The notes under the pieces: generated by a model
Told to the model about the DNA's origin: nothing
The model's database searches: none
What the model saw: the letters and a program-made list of their open reading frames with translations, nothing else
Assembly: GCF_040081925.1 (NCBI RefSeq)
Contig: NZ_JBEBMF010000003.1
Coordinates: forward strand, 372,001 to 436,000
Direction of reading: 5' to 3'
From: Mesorhizobium_K quangtriensis
GTDB taxonomy: Bacteria; Pseudomonadota; Alphaproteobacteria; Rhizobiales; Rhizobiaceae
DNA length: 64,000 nucleotides
Part shown: positions 60,605 through 64,000 of the stretch, one piece after another
Layout: every line of letters begins with the position of its first letter
Position numbering within the stretch: the first letter of the stretch is position 1
Translations under genes and position numbers: made by a program

Positions 60605-61897
60605 ATGCCTCCCGCTACCGCCTTTGCCGCCACGGCGTCCTTTGAGCCAGAACGAGAGAAGCTGGCGGCATTGCGTCGAACCAAGACGATTGCAGCGGCC
60701 GCCTTGTGCCTTTGCGTAGGCATCTTCGTGACGGCCCGCATCTTTGAAGCGCAGTGGCCCTGGCTTTCCTTCGTCGCAGCCTTCGCGGAAGCCGCCGTCA
60801 TCGGCGGCATCGCCGATTGGTACGCCGTCGTCGCGCTCTTCCGCCGGCCGCTCGGCCTTCCGATCCCCCACACGGCGATCATTCCCAGAAACCAGACCCG
60901 CATCGCCGAAAATCTCGGACGTTTCATCGAGACGAATTTCCTGTCGCCCGAGCCGGTTCGCGAAAAGCTCAAGGAAGTTGATTTCGCCGCCCTTGTGGCC
61001 GACTGGCTCTCCGCGCCCGAACGCGCCGACGGGCTGTCGCGTTTCGTAGCGCGGCTAGTGCCCCAGACCCTGTCGGCAATCGAACAGTCGGGCCTGCGTG
61101 ACTTCCTCAGACAGAGAGCGCTCAGCGAGGTCGAGAAGGTGAATGTTGCACCGCTCGCTGCCGACCTGCTTGCGGCATTCACGGACGACCAGAGGCATCA
61201 GCAACTGCTTGATGACTTCATCAAGGTTATGGGCCGCTTCCTGAACGACGAACAGGCGCTTGCGTCGATGCGGGAGCGTATCCGCGAGGAATTGCCGTCA
61301 CTGTTCAATCTGTTCCGCGCCGACGCCTACCTCCTGAAGAAGATCGTCGCGTCGGCGAGTTCGCTTCTCGAGGAAGTCCGCGACGATCCCGATCATCCGA
61401 TGCGCCACGAATTCGATCGCTTCGTCCATCAGTTCATCGACAAGCTCCGCACGTCGGAGGAATATGCGAAGCGCGCCGAAAAGCTGAAGCAGGATTTGCT
61501 GGCCCGGCCCGAGCTGTCTAACTTCGCAGCGGATATCTGGCGGAGCTTCCGCGCCTTCGTCGAACAGGATGCAGTGGCCGAAAATTCCGTCGTCAGGCAG
61601 CACCTCGCTTCAATGTTCGTGGATGTCGGCCGCCACCTCGCCGCCGATCCGCGCATCCGCGCGGACATGAACGAGGGTTTTGTCGTCGCGCTGGCCTCGT
61701 TCGTGGAAAGCCAGAAAAGTGGTGTATCGGCCTTCATCGCGGATCAGGTGCGGCGTTGGGACCTCGGCCAGCTGACACGTCTGGTCGAACTCAACATCGG
61801 CCGCGACCTGCAATACATCCGCTTCAACGGCATGATCATAGGCGGCTTGGCCGGGCTGGCGCTGCACGTGTTCGAGCGTCTCGCCTCCCTGAACTGA
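60605..61897 (+). CDS. DUF445 family membrane protein
   Basis: A 430-residue protein with an N-terminal hydrophobic stretch (TIAAAALCLCVGIFVTARIF and following PWLSFVAAFAEAAVIGGIADWYAVVALFRRPLG) and a long helical middle. A C-terminal TM follows (IIGGLAGLALHVFERL), as in DUF445/YjiN proteins. The IADWYAVVALFRRPLGLPIPHTAIIP segment is the family hallmark. No function is established; YjiN-like proteins lie in the inner membrane. It follows the GNAT gene by 59 bp and may be co-transcribed. Confidence 0.9.
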   Translation: MPPATAFAATASFEPEREKLAALRRTKTIAAAALCLCVGIFVTARIFEAQWPWLSFVAAFAEAAVIGGIADWYAVVALFRRPLGLPIPHTAIIPRNQTRIAENLGRFIETNFLSPEPVREKLKEVDFAALVADWLSAPERADGLSRFVARLVPQTLSAIEQSGLRDFLRQRALSEVEKVNVAPLAADLLAAFTDDQRHQQLLDDFIKVMGRFLNDEQALASMRERIREELPSLFNLFRADAYLLKKIVASASSLLEEVRDDPDHPMRHEFDRFVHQFIDKLRTSEEYAKRAEKLKQDLLARPELSNFAADIWRSFRAFVEQDAVAENSVVRQHLASMFVDVGRHLAADPRIRADMNEGFVVALASFVESQKSGVSAFIADQVRRWDLGQLTRLVELNIGRDLQYIRFNGMIIGGLAGLALHVFERLASLN

Positions 61898-61917
61898 ATA
61901 TCTGGCGAGTGCCTACA

Positions 61918-62238
61918 TCACTCGAGGGTCTTAAGAAAAGCGATGAAATCGACGATCTGGTTGGGCTCGAGGTGAAACTCAGGCATGCTCGGATGGCCTG
62001 TGCGGATACCTTCGGCGAAAGATTCTTCCAGATCCTCGACGGGATACCTCTTGTGGAGGTCGCGAAAGGGCGGTGCGACCGACAACGGGCTCGGGCCGGC
62101 AGGGTCGATCGAATGGCATTGCGCACAATTCGTCTTCGCAAAGGTCAGGCCGCGTTGCGCGGCGGGATCGAGCGCCATCGCGGCATCGACGGTCATAAGC
62201 GTGACGACGAGTGCCAAGCCGAAGTGAGCAGATATCAT
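61918..62238 (-). CDS. Small periplasmic c-type cytochrome
   Basis: A 106-residue class I cytochrome c. A signal peptide (LALVVTLMTVDAAMA) is followed by the haem site CAQCH (38-42) and an axial Met at M85 in HPSMPEF. The C-terminal helix is QIVDFIAFLKTLE. It is a soluble electron carrier; its partners are not encoded nearby. The ATG at 62238 precedes the signal peptide. It converges with the DUF445 gene. Confidence 0.9.
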   Translation of the reverse strand: MISAHFGLALVVTLMTVDAAMALDPAAQRGLTFAKTNCAQCHSIDPAGPSPLSVAPPFRDLHKRYPVEDLEESFAEGIRTGHPSMPEFHLEPNQIVDFIAFLKTLE

Positions 62239-62437
62239 CCGATGGGTCCTTTCGCCTTTCGAATGCACGGCTGAGAAGCTCATTCGCTGGGAACGACTTT
62301 GTCAGCTAAGGCATCCATAGCGACGGCGCCGCATGCCCGCTTTGATCCAGGGCAAATTGAGGCCCGCGACAAGGTTGACCGACGGCCGGCAAAGTGGGAC
62401 CGCTTCCTGGCAGATGGAGACCTGAAGGAGAGACAAG

Positions 62438-63208
62438 ATGGTCGGGAGGCTGGACGGCAAGGTGGCGCTGGTCATTGGTGCTGCGCGCGGCATTGGCAGG
62501 GGTATAGCGGAGCGCTTCGAGGGGGAAGGCGCGCGCCTTGTGCTTGCTGACTCGCTCGCCGAGGCAGGTGCGGCCACCGCCCGGGATCTCGGCGCGGTAT
62601 TCGTTAGAACCGACATCTCGCAGATGGAGGACGCGCAAGCCGCGGTCGCCGCCGCGGTCGACCGCTACGGGCGTCTCGATATCCTTGTCCAGAATGCCGG
62701 CATCTACCCCTGGCAGTTGATCGAGGACACCAGCCCAGACGACTGGGACCGTGTCATGGCGGTCAATCTGCGCGGCACCTTCAATGCGGCGCGCGCCGCG
62801 CTGACGCCCATGAAGGCTCAACGTTATGGCCGGATGCTGTTCACGTCCTCGATCACGGGACCTCATGTGACCAGCCCCGGGCATGGTCACTATTCGGCGA
62901 CCAAGGCCGGCATAAACGGGTTCATCCGGTCAGCCGCGCTGGAGTTCTCGGGCTACGGCATCACCGTCAACGGGGTCGAGCCCGGCAATATCATGACGGA
63001 GGCCATCCGCGAGCAACGCGACGCCGGCTTCATCAAGTCGATGGAGGACTCGATCCCGCTGGGCCGGCTCGGGACGCCGCGCGATGTCGCGAACGCCTTC
63101 CTCTACCTCGCTTCCGACGAGGCAAGCTATATCACCGGCACGACTATCGTGGTGGACGGCGGCCAGTTGCTGCCGGAGGGGGCAGATTTCCGGATCGGAC
63201 CGAAATAA
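62438..63208 (+). CDS. Short-chain dehydrogenase/reductase
   Basis: A 256-residue classical SDR. The NAD(P) motif GAARGIGRGIA starts at residue 14, NAG lies at 86-88, the active-site Tyr/Lys is HYSATK (Y152, K156) with the catalytic Ser in FTSSITG. The C-terminus DGGQLLPEGAD is typical. The absence of a basic residue after the glycine motif and the Asp in VLADS suggests NAD(H) preference, and the substrate is unknown. A GGAGA site precedes the ATG. The 199-bp spacer before it holds nothing recognisable. Confidence 0.92.
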   Translation: MVGRLDGKVALVIGAARGIGRGIAERFEGEGARLVLADSLAEAGAATARDLGAVFVRTDISQMEDAQAAVAAAVDRYGRLDILVQNAGIYPWQLIEDTSPDDWDRVMAVNLRGTFNAARAALTPMKAQRYGRMLFTSSITGPHVTSPGHGHYSATKAGINGFIRSAALEFSGYGITVNGVEPGNIMTEAIREQRDAGFIKSMEDSIPLGRLGTPRDVANAFLYLASDEASYITGTTIVVDGGQLLPEGADFRIGPK

Positions 63209-63325
63209 GCCATGCTGGCGAAACGCTCCGAATACCGTAAATTACGTTCCGTTCCGCTACGGGATTTGTGAGAAGACGGCGCGACTTACGCGATATGCCG
63301 CTCGTGACGGCTGGAGGGAACTGCG

Positions 63326-63664
63326 ATGACTTTATATCTGTCGAAATTTTGTCTTCGGTTGGCAATTGCGGGCACGGCGCTGGCCGCGACGCTTGGGAGC
63401 GGGAGCGCCGTCGAAGCCGCCGGCGCAGGGACGATCGTCCCCCAAGAAGATATGACTGAGTTTTGCCAGCAGGCGGCGGCGGCCAGGTACGAGGTCAGCC
63501 TCGACGCAATAACCACCAACCCACCTATCGAACGCGATGGCAAGATCCTGGTGCTTGGCTCGGTTCAGAATGACGATACCGACCAGGCCATGGGCATTGA
63601 TTGCCGTTTCGAACCGAACGGCGCGTTCATCGATATTATCGAAGCGCCGGGCATGAACGATTAA
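63326..63664 (+). CDS. Small exported protein, function unknown
   Basis: A 112-residue protein with a signal peptide (RLAIAGTALAATLGSGSAVEAA). A short domain with two cysteines (TEFCQQAAAARYEV and GIDCRFEPNGAFIDI) follows and may form one disulphide. The GIDCRFEPNG segment is reminiscent of small periplasmic proteins of unknown function in alphaproteobacteria. A GAGGGAA site precedes the ATG. It stands alone between the SDR and the DUF1489 gene. Confidence 0.75.
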   Translation: MTLYLSKFCLRLAIAGTALAATLGSGSAVEAAGAGTIVPQEDMTEFCQQAAAARYEVSLDAITTNPPIERDGKILVLGSVQNDDTDQAMGIDCRFEPNGAFIDIIEAPGMND

Positions 63665-63770
63665 CGGGCGTGTCGGAGAAGCGTCGACAGAGGACCGCAG
63701 GTGACTGCGCTCCCTGTTGATAAACCGTCTCCGCATTGACGCGCCACGAGCCATGGCTAAATCATGAGCC

Positions 63771-64000
63771 ATGGCTCTCAACCTCATAAAGCTCTGCGTC
63801 GGCTGCGAAAGCGTCGAGGATCTAGAGGAATGGATCGCGATGCGGCTCGATCAGCGCCGCAGGGCGCGCGAACCCGTCGAGCAGTGGCACACGACCCGCA
63901 TGGTTCCCACGCGCAGAACGGAGCTTCTTGATGGCGGCTCGCTGTATTGGGTCATCAAGGGTTCCGTGCAGTGCCGGCAGACCTTGCTGGACGTACGGCC
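63771..64000 (+). CDS. DUF1489 family protein, N-terminal part
   Basis: The frame runs from ATG 63771 off the right edge of the window (76 codons visible). The sequence MALNLIKLCVGCESVEDLEEW and the later RTELLDGGSLYWVIKGSVQCRQ match the DUF1489 family of alphaproteobacteria, usually about 140 residues. No function is known. The start is the second ATG in the region; the first (63763) is out of frame. Confidence 0.88.
   Translation, partial: MALNLIKLCVGCESVEDLEEWIAMRLDQRRRAREPVEQWHTTRMVPTRRTELLDGGSLYWVIKGSVQCRQTLLDVR

Overview
The window is a continuous 64 kb piece of a GC-rich alphaproteobacterial chromosome. Gene content points to the Hyphomicrobiales (Rhizobiales), most likely a Phyllobacteriaceae/Mesorhizobium-like organism. 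The evidence is an acpXL-lpxXL very-long-chain fatty acid lipid A operon, a RirA iron regulator with the three-cysteine cluster, an hmu haem-uptake locus with HemP and HmuQ, a recA-alaS-icd neighbourhood, three-subunit PurS/PurQ/PurL, and rhizobial-type intergenic palindromes. The genus is inferred from remembered gene content and order; no database search was run.

Layout. 1-2.1 kb: end of an unknown gene, then psuK-psuG (pseudouridine breakdown) on the minus strand. 2.18-5.10 kb: an IS1595-type element with a transposase and three or four unrelated passenger genes, bounded by 27-bp perfect inverted repeats. 5.2-11.2 kb: recA, a 0.9-kb palindrome-rich spacer, alaS, and icd converging on alaS. 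11.3-18.7 kb: FUSC-type membrane protein, trmJ-murI, DUF3008, rpsD, glutaminase, ttcA, Bcr/CflA MFS exporter, monothiol glutaredoxin. 18.8-27 kb: a DUF2233 protein, bolA, the purine genes purL and purC-purS-purQ (split by a lipoprotein, a DUF1127 protein and a MocR regulator), and the F1 ATPase inhibitor zeta. 27-30.6 kb: HpcH/HpaI aldolase, FAD oxidoreductase, RBBP9-type hydrolase, VOC dioxygenase. 30.6-35.5 kb: acpXL-fabF2XL-fabF1XL-adh2XL-lpxXL on the minus strand, without the fabZXL gene usually present. 35.6-39.3 kb: an exported histidine phosphatase and an exported caspase-domain protein with ten 47-residue TPR-like repeats. 39.4-46.2 kb: AEC transporter, gabD, galM, kdgK, a FixH-like/MauG-like pair, and an Lrp-type regulator divergent from putA. 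46.3-50 kb: putA. 50-59.8 kb: iron and haem region (VOC protein, hmuQ, tonB, an exported small protein and hmuR leftward; hemP-hmuSTUV rightward; rirA). 59.9-64 kb: GNAT, DUF445, a small cytochrome c, an SDR, a small exported protein, and the start of a DUF1489 gene.

How the genes work together. The clearest functional unit is the haem system: outer-membrane receptor, TonB, periplasmic binding protein, permease/ATPase, cytoplasmic haem handling (HmuS, HmuQ) and HemP. The shared hmuR-hemP intergenic region holds a TGA-N9-TCA iron-responsive box that fits control by RirA, whose gene lies immediately downstream. The rirA promoter region itself holds an ICE-like (Irr) site. The XL operon builds the C28-type acyl chain of lipid A; its two ketosynthases look like a catalytic/non-catalytic pair. 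The most unusual protein is the exported caspase-repeat protein; the most unusual DNA is the cargo-carrying IS1595 element beside recA. No rRNA, tRNA or CRISPR array was seen.
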